Shown: positions 49,441 through 62,700 of the stretch, piece by piece
Position numbering within the stretch: position 1 is the first letter of the stretch
How the letters are laid out: every line of letters begins with the position of its first letter
NCBI GenBank assembly: GCA_011033025.1
Contig: WFMF01000481.1
Location: 1 to 64,000, forward strand
Source of the DNA: Beroe forskalii
Lineage: Eukaryota; Ctenophora; Nuda; Beroida; Beroidae
Direction: 5' to 3'
DNA length: 64,000 bases
Made by a program: the position numbers and the translations under genes
The notes under the pieces: model-generated
The model's database searches: none
Told to the model about the DNA's origin: nothing
Seen by the model: the letters and a program-made list of their open reading frames with translations, nothing else

Positions 49441-52400
49441 GCATCATCACTGCCCCAGAGAACCAACCCGACATGAAGGCCACAGAGAACGGTGGACCGC
49501 CACCCCTACCTCCCAACCTAACCAATGGGGTGAGTGTGATTTCAATAATATGCACGTGTTAAAACCGTGCTTAATTGGGTTTTGACCGATGGATTATATC
49601 TTAAAATGATCCTACAATTATAAGATTCAAAATCTTATGAGTGATTAAGGTGCTGTAGAGTTAACTTCTGAGGGCGATGGGCCGGATGGGGAACTCTGTG
49701 AGTGCCTTGCCTCTCGGATTACAAGAATCATAGGGTCTGAAAAATAAAATTTTTGTAGTTTATTCTAATAATGCTATCTACGGCGTACGCCGTATGGGAT
49801 GCTTTTCTTATTCCTCAACTGTTTTTCAGGGAGCAAAAGTTTTTTCAACTTAAATTGTTATTTCACAAAAAGAAGTAAAAATTCGCGATGTTTTTTTTCG
49901 GCTGTAGGTACTTATTTTTCTGAATGAATAAATAATGCGGTCTGCGAAGCTAAATACTAAACAAAGCACTGCGATTTTGCGGTAAGTTTTTAGCTCACCA
50001 ATCTCCATGATGATTGATGTTACCTTTTTTCCTTCTAGGTAAGAATTTATACTTACCTATGGAAAACAAAAACTTGGATATCATAAAACTATGAAAGCAA
50101 AAATTTGAAATATGCTTAGGCATGAAAATCATATTTTCCAGTGGTGTTCCTTTTTAATGAACACTGCTTGGAAATTGTATTTCATATCCGGACATTCTGA
50201 TGATGATTTGGATTGCTAGTATTCGAGTATCTGTCTTACTGTCTTAGAGCACATAAAAGAATTAGAATTAGAATTCACATGGTCAAATTACATTTGTAAT
50301 GACAGACCCTACATGAAAGTTTCAAAAAAAAATAAACTAGATAAGAAATGTATGAAGATTGAACGGAACAATAAACTAAATGAAATGGTTGAGGGTATCA
50401 CTTAGAGGTAAGATCATAAAATTTACTTAATTAGGTGCCCAAAAATAAACACAATCCTTGTTGCACAAGGTTCTGGCGTGTCATAGAAGCCAGAGACCCT
50501 GAACTAAATGAATTTATGTTGAACTCCGGTTGGTCGATGCAGAACATACAGGACCTGTCAGTCGTCGAATGCTTTTAAACTGTACTCTTGTGAATAGTGC
50601 CTAACTATTGATGCATTGGCCTGACGGCTGTTGGAATTGAAGCAAAACCTTCGAAATGAGGTTCCTAAGAAACTGGGGTCTGGGGTGCAACCCCAGTTGC
50701 CCGGCCCTTTTCATTGAAATGAGGAATTCAAACAAAAATTTCAAAATTACAGGCTACAAGTGAAGTTTCTTAATTTTTCCATAATCCTGGGTAGGTTTCT
50801 TAATTTCACCTTAATTCTTGGCTCTATTCATATAGACAATTTCCTATAAAAAAAAAACTGGGCGTATTTTTAATCTTAAGCCCAAGAATAATCAGCTAGA
50901 ATTCTGAAGAACTCTCTTTGCCGATCTATTCATCATACTTAGCTCACTGATTCAATGGCCTGCACAAGTGTGGCAGCATTCAAGTTTTAAATATAACTAC
51001 ATGCTGTGCATAATATGCAACATTTCGTTTGCATTTCATATGACACATTTTTGGCACAATGCGAAATAATTATAATATGTATCGTTTTACTATATACACA
51101 TATACAGGCCTTATATATGACTAATAGTCTTTGATTATAGGCCATGAGGAGAACAATAATATATCAGAACAAGTGAATAAATTTGATTATTAATTTAAAT
51201 CCAATTTCATATTCTTACGAAAATGCCTCCTATTGGGCATCATCATTTCTCAGAATTTTGATGCATATATTGCAAGGACAGACTTTTTACTTAAAAGCTC
51301 CCCTTTCAAATTTCTGAAGAATACTGGGTTCGTTAACAAGCACTTGTGTCGGTATTCTCCAGAAATTAATAAAGCTCCTCCCTCAAACAGGCACCTGTGC
51401 CCTAGTTCAGTAGTTCGATTTGTCTTTGATACTGTTTGTCTCCTCAGGTATATCACCACTTTTAATCGAAGTAAGACTTACAATTGATGTTCCATTTTTG
51501 CTCGTGTCTTATAATCTGTGTAAATAATAAGTATTAAACCCTCAGTCTGAAAATAGGCGGTTCACCGTCTTCAGTATGCCACTTTGAGTTGTGATTATGA
51601 CGTCATATGACTCCATATTAGAGTCTCCTGGCAATAAATGAACGGGTCTTGGTAACTGCGGTGTCCGATAACAGGACACTTATACCCACGTACTCGCGCA
51701 CAGGACTTCTGTTATCATATTCATTATTGAGCGGCCTGGTGGAATGAGGAAACAAAGGCTCTAAGTTAAGAGACTTCATGTGATCATGCTAAAAATAATA
51801 CCTCGTAAAAAGCAAAGATTAAGTTTTACCTGAAGAGTTTTTCTTCGGAATTGAAAAATCAGGTCGAACAGTAAATATCCTTTCCTCCAATCAGGACACA
51901 ACTCACAACCTTTGCTCCAATCAGGACACAGATCACAACCTTCCCTCCAATCAGGAGACAGCTTACAACCTTTCCTCCAATCAGGACACAGCTCACAACC
52001 TTTCCTCCAATCAGGACACAGCTCAAAACCTTTCCTCCAATCAGGACACAGCTCACAACCTTTCCTCCAATCAAAACACAGCTCACAACCTTTCCTCCAA
52101 TCAGGACACGGCTCATGAGGAGGAGATGGGAGACGAGGAGGAGGAGGAACTGTTGAAGGAGATGGAGCGTCTACAGGAGGAGAACAAGATACTCAAGGTA
52201 GATTATGCTGCTGTTTATTGGTTGTTGACTTGCTCTCACGAATTGCGGACAAATTCAATAAAACCAATAAACCAAAATGAATTTTTGTTGTCCATGACGA
52301 ATTGAAATTTTACGACTATGCAGAAATCACCTCTAGTAGTCGGAAGCTCGGATTATTCACATGATTCTCCCTCAGAAAACGCGACTCCGTGAGAAGATTG

Positions 52401-55400
52401 AGACGTTACGTCGGGAGAACTCTCGACTACGAGCACAGATCGAGGCCGATGAGGCGGAAGCGAATAACGAGCCAAGCAGCTCTACCAACGGCGGAGACAA
52501 GATCTCAATCGCTCCCTTCGGGGAGGAAATGAGTGAGTTTTGCATGCAAGTTTTCCTCTTTTTCTTCTTCATTTTGTTTGGATTTTGGGACATCAATCTC
52601 AAACTCGCAAGTTTTTTAACAAGTTTAGAAGTTCCAATTTTTTTTACAAACCCTCGTTAGGCCGTCATTATATTTGTTCTTCCCGGGCTTCTGCAAAGCC
52701 ATGCTGTTCACAATATAGGCCGCACCTTTACTGCTTTACATATAAATTCAGTACTTATTAATATTCAGTTACGTATGCATAATACAAGGAGGTATTTTAG
52801 CATATTTATTATTTATTATTATTTTGATAATGTGCATAATAACAGTTTGCTCATAATATTATTCAGCCCTGGCTGCATTTTGTATAGCGTTGTGCAGTGT
52901 GCTTCTCTTTGCTCAGTCTTTGGTCTTTGTCACTCTTAATGCTCTCTCTTCTCAGTCCTGCTAACAGCGTTACTGATTTGATAATTCCTTTTATTAGTTG
53001 CGGGAGATTTTCCAGTTAATCTAGGCTGTTTGTTTTGAGTTGGATCGACCGCCCAACTTTTGCTTGATATGTAGAGCACCAATGAGGGTGGGGGTTAATG
53101 ATATATCTTTCTGAAATGGTACTGTAGTTGTTTAGTTGGACCATAAATAAGTGTCACCATCTATCAGTGTTCCATCCATGACGGGCCTATATTTTGGTTG
53201 CTTATTAGAATGGGGGGGGAGGTCATTGGTTAGCCCCCTATTGGATTTGTGTTTCCTGTGTTGATGAATATGTTGCGGTGTTGCTGTTTGATTTATTTTT
53301 GTCTAATCTTAACAGTTCACACAGTACTACGTGTTCTTTCGCTTGAACCCATTTAATTACTTAATTGAAGCCCTAGAGTTTCTGCTACATTTTCTGTTTG
53401 ATGTTGTTGACTTGCGGCGACTTCTCACAGAAACCAGCAAAGTTCCTTACAAAAACTTTATCATTTGCCTCGCTATCCAGTATCCACTGACTTCATGAGT
53501 CTTTTATATATTTCAAAAAATTAAAAAATGTAAATAGATAGCCGAGGTTTATAGATGGGCTCTTAAATTTTGCAAATCGACGTAAACTTGCGAAGGCAGT
53601 TTTACAGGTGTTCTATCATACAGGTAGGTCGAATTATTGACCATCCAATTGCAAAAAAGAAAATTCTGCGAACTATTGGGGCACCACCCATTTTATAAAT
53701 CATTCAAGGTTACATAATCAAACACTTCAAAAGTTGTATGAGGCCTGATTTCGCTCGAAATAATTTTAATTGCCTCGATTGTTCTGCGAAATGTTCAAGA
53801 TAATTCCATGAAAATTGTATAAGCATAGAATCAACGGTTGACGTCATTCCATGACGAAGCCACGCCTTACCTTCAATCAACCAACTTTGAACTTGTAGCT
53901 CAGCTAAACTTGAATGACAAGTGCTCCACTTACTGCTTAGTATGCGGGATTGCGGGAATGGGACAGTGTGTCCCCGGGACACCATATTTAGCATTGAGCC
54001 ATGGGTATTTCATTAGGCCTTGATTGAGTCTGGGAATCGTTATGGCCGGTGATGTCCAGCAACCTTCGTACCATTACACTTTCGTGGCATGGACTGATGT
54101 ACCGGCAAAGCAAGAGTGATGTCGCTTTACCAGATGACAAATGTAACATATCAGCATACTAAGTTACTAGTCTTTATGAGGGATGGATTTCTGGGGCCCA
54201 ATAAGACGTCCCGAGAATCGATATTCTATACTGTCAAGATAAATATTCCCGTATAATTTATGTATTTATATGTAACCAGGATATTTTTCAGAATCTCAGA
54301 GTTTCATCTTCACGAGTTCGAATGGTGGGACCCTGTACATCAAGCCGCTGGACATAAGTCCGGGAGACCTTGAGAAGATGTCGCTGGACGGGATAATAGA
54401 CTGCATGGGGTGACATGGACAACTCCTACACCTACGCGCTGGGTGGCTGGAGTAAGCCCCTGGCCCTCAACTCCGTGTGTAACCGTGAGAAGCACACGCA
54501 GACGAACGGCTCGCAGACACCACCCAACTACTCCTACATGTACCCGGGGCAGCCGAGCTATCCGGGGAGCACGCCCCCGCCCCAGCAACCCCCCAAGAAC
54601 AAGAAGAACCCGAACAGCTACTCACCCCTCAACAAGTGCGGCTCCTTCACCACTCAGGAGGACTTGGAGGCGCGGCGCTTCGTGCAGGAGTTCAAGGCGC
54701 GGCGCGTCGCTCACAAACTGACCCAGTCTGACATTGGGGAGAGGCTGAACCGCTGTACAGGAGCTCGGTACGGACAGAGCTACATCTCCAGACTCGAGTC
54801 TATGCAGCTGAGTACGGCTATTGTACTGAGGATGAAGCCGCTTCTAAACAGACTCCTGGACGAGACCGAGAACGGGATGTTTGCAGACGGTTTGGGGCCT
54901 CCAGCTAGGAAGAAAACGAAGTCGAATAGCGGCGGAGGGAAGCGGAAGTCTAACCAAGCGACCCGGACCCCCTCGCTGAACTTCGGACAGGAGATAGACG
55001 ACCAGGCGCACACCAAGCCCCCCTTCCAGCGGTCTGCCAGTGTGCCAGTGCAGGGCTGGAACTACCAGGTGCCCCACCACCACAGCCTGGGGGTCAGCCA
55101 GCCCTCGCCCGGCTACTCCGAACAGGGTAACAACTTCTTCGTGTCGGGGCTGATGAGCTCCCTCAATCCGGGAGTCCTGACCTCCCGGAGTGACACGCCC
55201 TCCTCCTGCAGCAAGGTCTCCGACCCCATGGAGGTGGCCCTCAACCCCAACGAACTGTACAACCCCTACAGAATGGCCGAGCCCTTCGAGACCAAACACG
55301 AGGTGACCGAGCTGAGTCCGGTGCAGCCGCCCCCGCCCCACCCCTCGCCCGCCTCGGTCGTCCTCAGCGACGACGGCATGACAGGCGCCGCCCACCACCA

Positions 55401-55590
55401 CGAGGCGGCGCAGCACCCGCACGGCGTGCACTCCGTGCACGAGGCGGCGCACTGCGCGCCGCCCGTCTCCCACAACGACGCCATCCACCACCTCTCTCCC
55501 CACCACTCGTTCAGTCCCAACCTCCACGAGCTGACACCGGCCATCAAGACGGACAAGTCGCAGGATTCCACCGGCTCGTTCGTGAAGTGA
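49229..55590 (+). CDS. coiled-coil protein with POU-specific domain, no homeodomain
   Basis: Exons placed by splice sites and phase: first coding exon from 49233, 49287, 49374 or 49473 to 49529 (donor GTGAGT); 52105-52197; 52376-52532; 54292-55590. All joins agree in phase. Exons 2-3 encode a charged leucine-rich coiled coil (LLKEMERLQEENKILK, then LREKIETLRRENSRLRAQIE). Exon 4 begins with SFIFTSSNGGTLYIKPLD and later holds a POU-specific domain (54661-54867: LEARRFVQEFKARR, LTQSDIG, YISRLESMQLS, MKPLLNRLLDE). The DNA-contacting Gln of TQ and Arg of ISR are kept. After it come a basic tract (RKKTK, GKRK) and a His/Pro-rich tail to the stop. No WFCNRR-type homeodomain helix follows. One base too many in GGGG (54407-54410) breaks the frame inside exon 4. 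Probably a nuclear DNA-binding regulator (inference). Confidence 0.7.
51869..52110 (+). repeat. 30-bp tandem array of acceptor-like units
   Basis: Eight copies of a 30-bp unit containing TTTCCTCCAATCAG followed by GACACAGCTCACAACC. Each intact copy looks like a 3' splice site (pyrimidine-rich, AG). The last one (AG at 52103-52104) gives the phase-0 start of the coiled-coil exon. Copy 7 has CAA in place of CAG. Confidence 0.85.
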
Positions 55591-56917
55591 GCGCCGGCCA
55601 AGTCCACTGCCTCCGTGGACACTGACTCTCCCAGACCTTGGCACATTGACACGCGCCCACGATATATAGGACAACCTGCGAGTTGCGAACTTGAATAGTG
55701 CCGCGTATTACGGGCCGAAGCAGAAGAGACAACGCTCTCGGTCCCCCTCTCTCTCTTTTCTCTTAAATATAACCGCTGCTGCCGTACTGACTGATTTTCA
55801 TTTTAAAATCTAAATAGGGGCAGTGACTGTTTATTATATGAGCAATGTGTGAAGTTGCCACGGTTATTGTGTATACATATAGTTTACGTCTTAATATATT
55901 GAATATATCACTTAGCGGAAGTGCGCCCCCTGAACCGTATATTATGTATGATAATTAATCTCTTTTCCTGCAGGAGATAATTTGATAATATGATATGAAC
56001 ATGTGTGTTATGTTGTCGATTGATGATGAAGAATGTCGAAGATGATGTGTTGAACTGTATATATACGATATATGTACATTGTACATAGAAATATTAGATA
56101 TATTACATATGCAAGACAAACGCGGTCGAAATGTACATTGTACATTGTTGATCGTGTATAATGTACATTGTACATTGTTGATCGTGTATAATGTACAATG
56201 TATACATACGCGGTCAAAATGTACATTGTACATTGTTGATCGTGTACAATGTACATTGTATACCACGTGTATGTGTCTAATGATTATAATATAGGCTGTA
56301 AAATTGGCACTCCACTACGCTCCAATGTCTACTGTGTAGCAGTTTATTTCCGTAGTGGATTGCAGTGTACCGGGACGAATGTTTTGAGAGGTGCCCCCAT
56401 AATGTACACATTATGGCGGGGAAAGTATAATGTAGGTGTATCATTCATATATTTTTCTTGCTTTTCCAACACGGATGATTGCTGATCATGGTTAGCACTT
56501 CCGTACAGACGTATGTAGATAATAATTGATAGATGTTACGTTTATTTTAAATCTACGCGTACTCGATCTTAATTCTTATCATATAATGTTGAATGTTCTT
56601 CGTACAGGTCATTGCTATTGCGACGAATGTGATTATACGGCCAATATTTAGATCCTCATCCTATGAGCCTGCCAAATCTTGAGCTGTCCAATAGTCATAA
56701 TGAATTTCAACATGTTTGAAACATGGCATTAAGAAAGCTTTCGTTGGCCTCGAAACTCACTTAATTTACTGCGGCATTCATTGAGCCTTTCCTTGAGACT
56801 GTTCTGAATACTTTCCTTCACCACTTACTAACATCTAAAATATTGAACCTCTCTATTTCCAATGGTACATGTTCACTAGTACTTGTTTTCAGCGCGTACT
56901 GTACACACTCAACACAC
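55591..56917. other. 3' flank of POU-domain gene, GTACATTGTACA repeats
   Basis: At about 56075-56265 a roughly 30-bp unit, ATGTACATTGTACATTG plus TTGATCGTGTATA, recurs three times. Otherwise no feature is recognised. Confidence 0.5.
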
Positions 56918-59295
56918 ACACACGTTAGCATGTAATCTAATGTGATCAGATAACAAGCATAGATGCAGCAGTGGCACAGATACGTATCTTTGTGTGTATG
57001 TGCGTGCGTGTGTAAGTGGCTCAGATACGTATCTGTAATGTGTGTGCGTGTGTGCGTGGCTCAGATGCGTATCTGTATACATACTGTGGCACCACATTTA
57101 GCTTATTAATTTGATTCTATCGTCTTCATCCTAGCTGATATACCATCATTGGTATAATCATAAATTGCATCTTACACATGGAATGTGGCATGGTAGCTAA
57201 TGGATCTGGCTTAAGAGCTTAGCTGCGCGCAAATCAAAAGATGTTGGAAGATGTTCACCTTGACTGGTTGAATGTAATAAGATGGGTTCAAGATCGGCGC
57301 ATTTTCATCTAAAAACGCAAATGAAGAATCGTGATCAATGATCATGAACTCGATAGTCGATACCTCCGCTCTCCAACAAGCATGTATCTGCTTTGAAATC
57401 CCAAGAATTTTAAAACCCCAAATATGTGCTTGTTATTCGATCTCTGATTTACTTGACGATGTGTACACTTCACCACGACGTGCCGTCTATTATGATAAGT
57501 GTTCCCTAACATCGGGGATATGTGCTTACAATCTGTAGGCCCCGTGTTAGAAGATAAGTACGGTATTATGACGTCATTGTCAGAGAATAACGTGGTAGTG
57601 TGATCATTTCAAATGGCATGTCTTTATCGAGCAGCGAGGATTTAATATGTCCATTATGTTGGGTATATTATGGCTGTTGATTTGAACACTGTAGTATGCT
57701 GATCAGCGCCATAGGTTGAGTTCATGAAGCTTTTGTAGTATTATACCATTCAGCTAGAAACTTTGATGCATAAAAATGAGAAACTCTTGATTTTTTGATA
57801 ACTCTCAAATTTTCTCATAATATGAGGATAATGAATCTCAAACAGTCTCATATTTTCATTCTTAGGGACACTTACTCAGTTTTGCTGCATAATCTCATAA
57901 GTACACCCTTATCACACAATATTACAGCAATATTACATCAATATTAGTGTAAGAACTGAAATATCTACATAAGGCGAGAAAATGTTCCTATGAATTGAGG
58001 GAACAAAGCACCTTTCACGCGTGCTTTTTGCCTCTTTACGTATGCTTACGTATGGAGTTATATCGCAATCCAATCCGCGAAATTCCATTAAATCTACGCG
58101 TCAACATTCTATCCGATCATCTTTGAACACTCACTCTGCTCTGATGAAATCAGTGTCAATTGATCTTGCTCCTGCTATACACCGCACTCAATTAACACTT
58201 CATAAACACTTGGCAGTGACCCTGAGACGCACATCATTGATCTCTGCACAACAATGCCGTTTTTGTGTGACTGTGTGTAAAAACGTGTGTTTGTGTGTGT
58301 AAGTGCGTGTGTTTGTGTGTAAGTGCGTGGGTTTGTGTGTAGGCGCGTATGTGTGTGTAAGAGCGTGTGTGTTTGTGTGTAGGCGCCTATGTAAGAGTGT
58401 GTATGTGTATGTGTTTATTACAGTTCATATGTGTGTGGATCTGCCTTTTGAACTGTGCCTGTGTACATGAGTAATATGTATACTGAGCTGTTCTTGTGAG
58501 TGCTGTACCTGTTTCTAGTGGAGGTCTTCTGTGTTTTTCAGTACCTTTAATTATGTGTACCTTTGTTTGTTCTTGTTACTGTTCGTATATCTGTGTTTGT
58601 TTGTACATCTGGCTGTGTGTACCTATGTTTTGTGTATTGATCTACACGTGAGTGTACGGCGTATTATAACTCCCCCTTCCTCCGTAGCCCTCATGAAAGT
58701 GCTGAACACTCCACAACCACCTCGCTGAGGCTATGTTGAGCGTATTCCACGTCGTAAAGAGGGATGTGTTGTTATCCAGGAAAACAGTGTGTACATGTGT
58801 ATATTGTGTCCTTTTCCGAATACATTGTGTACATAGCAGTGTGTTCTGTTCATGTTTTCTTCAATGTTTTTCTGTTCTTTTTCTTGTTGTTAACGGTATA
58901 AAGTGTATCTTGTGTGTGCCCTTGTGTATTGTTTAGGAACATGTTGTTAGCACATTGCTGACAGTTTGTACAGTATGGTCCTTGAAGTTTGTGTGTAACA
59001 TCTCCTACTGCATTCAGGATTGTTGATCATCTCAAGGAACAATGAACATGTATACCTTTAGATCACACTTCGATAGTCCGATGTATAAATGATATGACTT
59101 GTATATTAAATAAGAATGCCTTTATTCTTTAACTCACCAATCATGGATCACGGGGAGAATGGATCATGTATAGATCATACTTTCAGCTCAGTGCATATAC
59201 CCTCAGTTCAGTAATGTATCAAAAATACGCACCTCTCAAACATCACATCAGATGCTAAATGGCAGTGTTGCAATGTACATTGTACCTATGAGGTA
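56918..59295. repeat. segmental duplication, copy A
   Basis: It matches 59774 onward almost base for base in long blocks, beginning at ACACGTTAGCATGTAATC and ending near CAATGTACATTGTACC. The empty TTAA site is at 57211-57214. Shared open frames (57338-57538; 58021-58302) look non-genic. Confidence 0.9.
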
Positions 59296-59639
59296 ATTTG
59301 ATAGAGGCGGTGTCCCTCCTGTGATTGTGCCCATTGTTTCTATTCAAGTTATGAGAACTATGAGGAGAATACCCCCAGAATACTTTCGGTTTCGGTTTTG
59401 AATCGCATCTAAACCCATCTTAACATTGTAGAGTGGTCAAACTCAGCCCTGAAAATTAGAATATTGGAAAATTCCTGTTTTGTGAATCTCCATTTCACCT
59501 CAATGCCTAATAAGTACATGATTTCGTGACACCCCTGAACTACCCGTGTTGATAGCACAGAAGCCTCACTTTATATAATAGAAGGCTACACAGTACGCAC
59601 CCTTATTGCACTGTCTTTGGATTCTCAACCGTAGTATAA

Positions 59640-59720
59640 ATAACCTACCTGAACCTAACAAATACGGAAATACCCTACCTGAACCTAACAAATACGGAAA
59701 TACCCTACCTGAACCTATTT
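59640..59720. repeat. 31-bp tandem repeat, 2.4 copies
   Basis: CCTACCTGAACCTAACAAAT recurs with ACGGAAATAC between copies, in the spacer separating the two duplication copies. Confidence 0.85.
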
Positions 59721-59773
59721 CCCCACCAAACTTTCACTTATAAAACTTGTTTTCACCCATTTTTCCCACCAAC

Positions 59774-62700
59774 AAAACACACGTTAGCATGTAATCTAAT
59801 GTGATCAGATAACAAGCATAGATGCAGAAGTGGCTCAGATACGTATCTGTGTATGTGCGTGTGTGTGGGGCTTAGATACGTATCTGTGTGTACGTGTGTG
59901 GTACAGATACGTAATTGTGTGTGTGTGCGTGGCTCAGATGCGTATCTGTATGTGCGTGGCGCCACATTTAGCTTATTAATTTGATTCTATCGTCTTCATA
60001 CTAGCTGATATTCCATCATTGGTATAATCGTAAATTGCATCTTACACATGGAATGTGCCATGGTAGCTAATGGATCTGGCTTAAAGGACCAATACACTAT
60101 AGAATCGAGTTTAAAAAATTAAATGATTAATCATTCAATATTACGCAGCAATTTATTACACACACTTCAGTGAAATTCCGATCTCTCTACGTGATATAAT
60201 TTCTGAGGTACAAGCGTGTAAAGTGTAACTCTGTATTCCGCTGTGATACGTCATAAATCACTGCTATCGATTACAATTAGTGCTGCTCCGCCTCTGAGCG
60301 CTGTATAAACACTGTATGATGATGTGTGTTGTGTTGTTTTGTTTTGGTTCAGGGGTGCAGTTTACTCCAAATTAGTGATCATGGATGATATCAACTGGTT
60401 TCTAGTATTGTGCTAATTATCTAATTTGGTGTATCTTTGAAAATAATGAAGCAAATGCTTCTGGATCATACATATTATAGGCGGTAAAAATTAGCAAATC
60501 TTGTCTTTTATATTGTAAGGTTGTAGGTATCAATGTACTATATTGATCTTTTAGTCACTTCCAAAAGTCGTCGGTTGAAACATCCCATGATCATAGATGA
60601 TATTGTCCAATTGCATTGAGCCCATCTGACATCCCAAATTCCCAAAAAATTGGTCCAATTAAGTATAGTAATGGGTTGGCAATGCTTAATTGATTTATTG
60701 ACAACCTTCATTGCAATATTAAGATGTTTCTAACTTTTTTAACTTCTTAAAAAAACGCAATGTATCTTCTGGGCAAATCTAACTGGGCTAAGAAAATTCA
60801 GCTAAAATTGATGTGATTATGGTAGTGGTGGTCCGATGGTACGTGGGCCGAAACCCCTCCGTTTCCCTTTGTCACCTGCTGATGGGACACCTACATCGCA
60901 GATGGCAGGGAGACCTTACAACTGTAGGGTAACCGCTGATGATTCACAGTTTAGTCTCTTCCGCCTCTTATGTCAATCCTTGAATTAGAAAATCGATGTA
61001 CAGTATTTTTTTATGTTTGTAGTATACCCATACACCTTTATAGATAAGACATTGGATTATAAGTCCTATAATTCAAAATTTCTGATGGGCCCAAGTACGT
61101 AATTATAAAGCCATCTGATAGGATTGAAACTAACGGTGAATGATCAAATCCAATGAGGGACATTCGAAATCATAAGTTCAATAGTACAATGGCGATAAAC
61201 TTGACATGTCCTTGTCCATTGAATACTCTGAAGAATGAATCTAAGTGGATTCCATGGACTCCAGACCAGTACCTACAGTGTTCATACTCTAGCTCTAGGA
61301 ACCTGAGTTCTGAACTGATTTTAGAAGTGGAGCCAGTAAAACACTAGAGCAGTAGGAGTTAATTATCTGTCTGTGCGGTGCTATTCATAGAGCTAATGTG
61401 CTCAGTTGCTCACTTCCATTGATTTGATATACCATATTAATCAGTAATGCAAATATACTATTACCTAATTAGTTAGTTGATCCCTAGTAATTAATATCCA
61501 TTCCAAACTATGTGATTATTGTCCGTCAAAAATATTAGTTATCAGGGTGGAAAAATACATGACAAGCAAACATTGATTTCCAAACTACGTTCTAATGTAA
61601 ACTATGATATTACGCAGTGCGTGATACATTCCTCTTCCTGCGAATCAGTGATTTATGACGTAGCAGCATGATCAAATTACGTACACTTAATATCGCTGTA
61701 ACTCCGTGTAGAAAGCAGATAGAGAGCTCGGGTTTTCACTAATCTGCATAATTTTATGAAATGAAGCTGGTAGTAAAATAAAATCGGCAACTTCAGTATA
61801 GTGTATTGGTCCTTTAAGAGCTTAGGTGCTCGCAAATCAAAAGATGTTGGAACATGTTCACCTTGGCTGATTGAATTTAATAAGATGGGTTCAAGATCAG
61901 TACATTTCCATCTAAAAACGCAAATGAAGAATCGTGATCAATGATCATGAACTCGATAGTCGATACCTCCGCTCTCCAACAAGCATGTATCTGCTTTGAA
62001 ATCCCAAGAATTTTAAAACCCCAAATATGTGCTTGTTATTCGATCTCTGATTTACTTGACGATGTGTACACTTCACCACGACGTGCCGTCTATTATGATA
62101 AGTGTTCCCTAACATCGGGGATATGTGCTTACAATCTGTAGGCCCCGTGTTAGAAGATAAGTACGGTATTATGACGTCATTGTCAGAGAATAACATGGTA
62201 GTGTGATCATTTCAAATGGCATGTCTTTATCGAGCAGCGAGGATTTAATATGTCCATTATGTTGGGTATATTATGGCTGTTGATTTGAACACTGTAGTAT
62301 GCTGATCAGCGCCATAGGTTGAGTTCATGAAGCTTTTGTAGTATTATACCATTCAGAGAATCTTTGTTACATAAAAATGAGAAACTCTTGATTTTTTGAA
62401 AACTCTCAAATTGTCTCATAATATGAGGATAATGAATCTCAAACAGTCTCATATTTTCATTCTTAGGGACACTTACTCAGTTTTGCTGTATAATCTCATA
62501 AGTACACCCTTATCACACAATATTACAGCAATATTACATCAATATTAGTGGAAGAACTGAAATATCTACATAAGGCGAGAAAATATTCCTATGAATTGAG
62601 GGAACAAAGCACCTTTCACGCGTGCTTTTTGCCTCTTTACGTATGCTTACGTATGGAGTTATATCGCAATCCAATCCGCAAAATTCCATTAAATCTACGC

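Noticed and set aside
54844..55674. 276-codon minus-strand frame opposite the POU exon
   Set aside because: Arg/Gly/Val-rich shadow of a GC-rich coding exon.
57338..57538. 66-codon frame identical in both duplication copies (also 61941-62141)
   Set aside because: Identity reflects recent duplication; no motif, splice signal or codon bias supports a gene.
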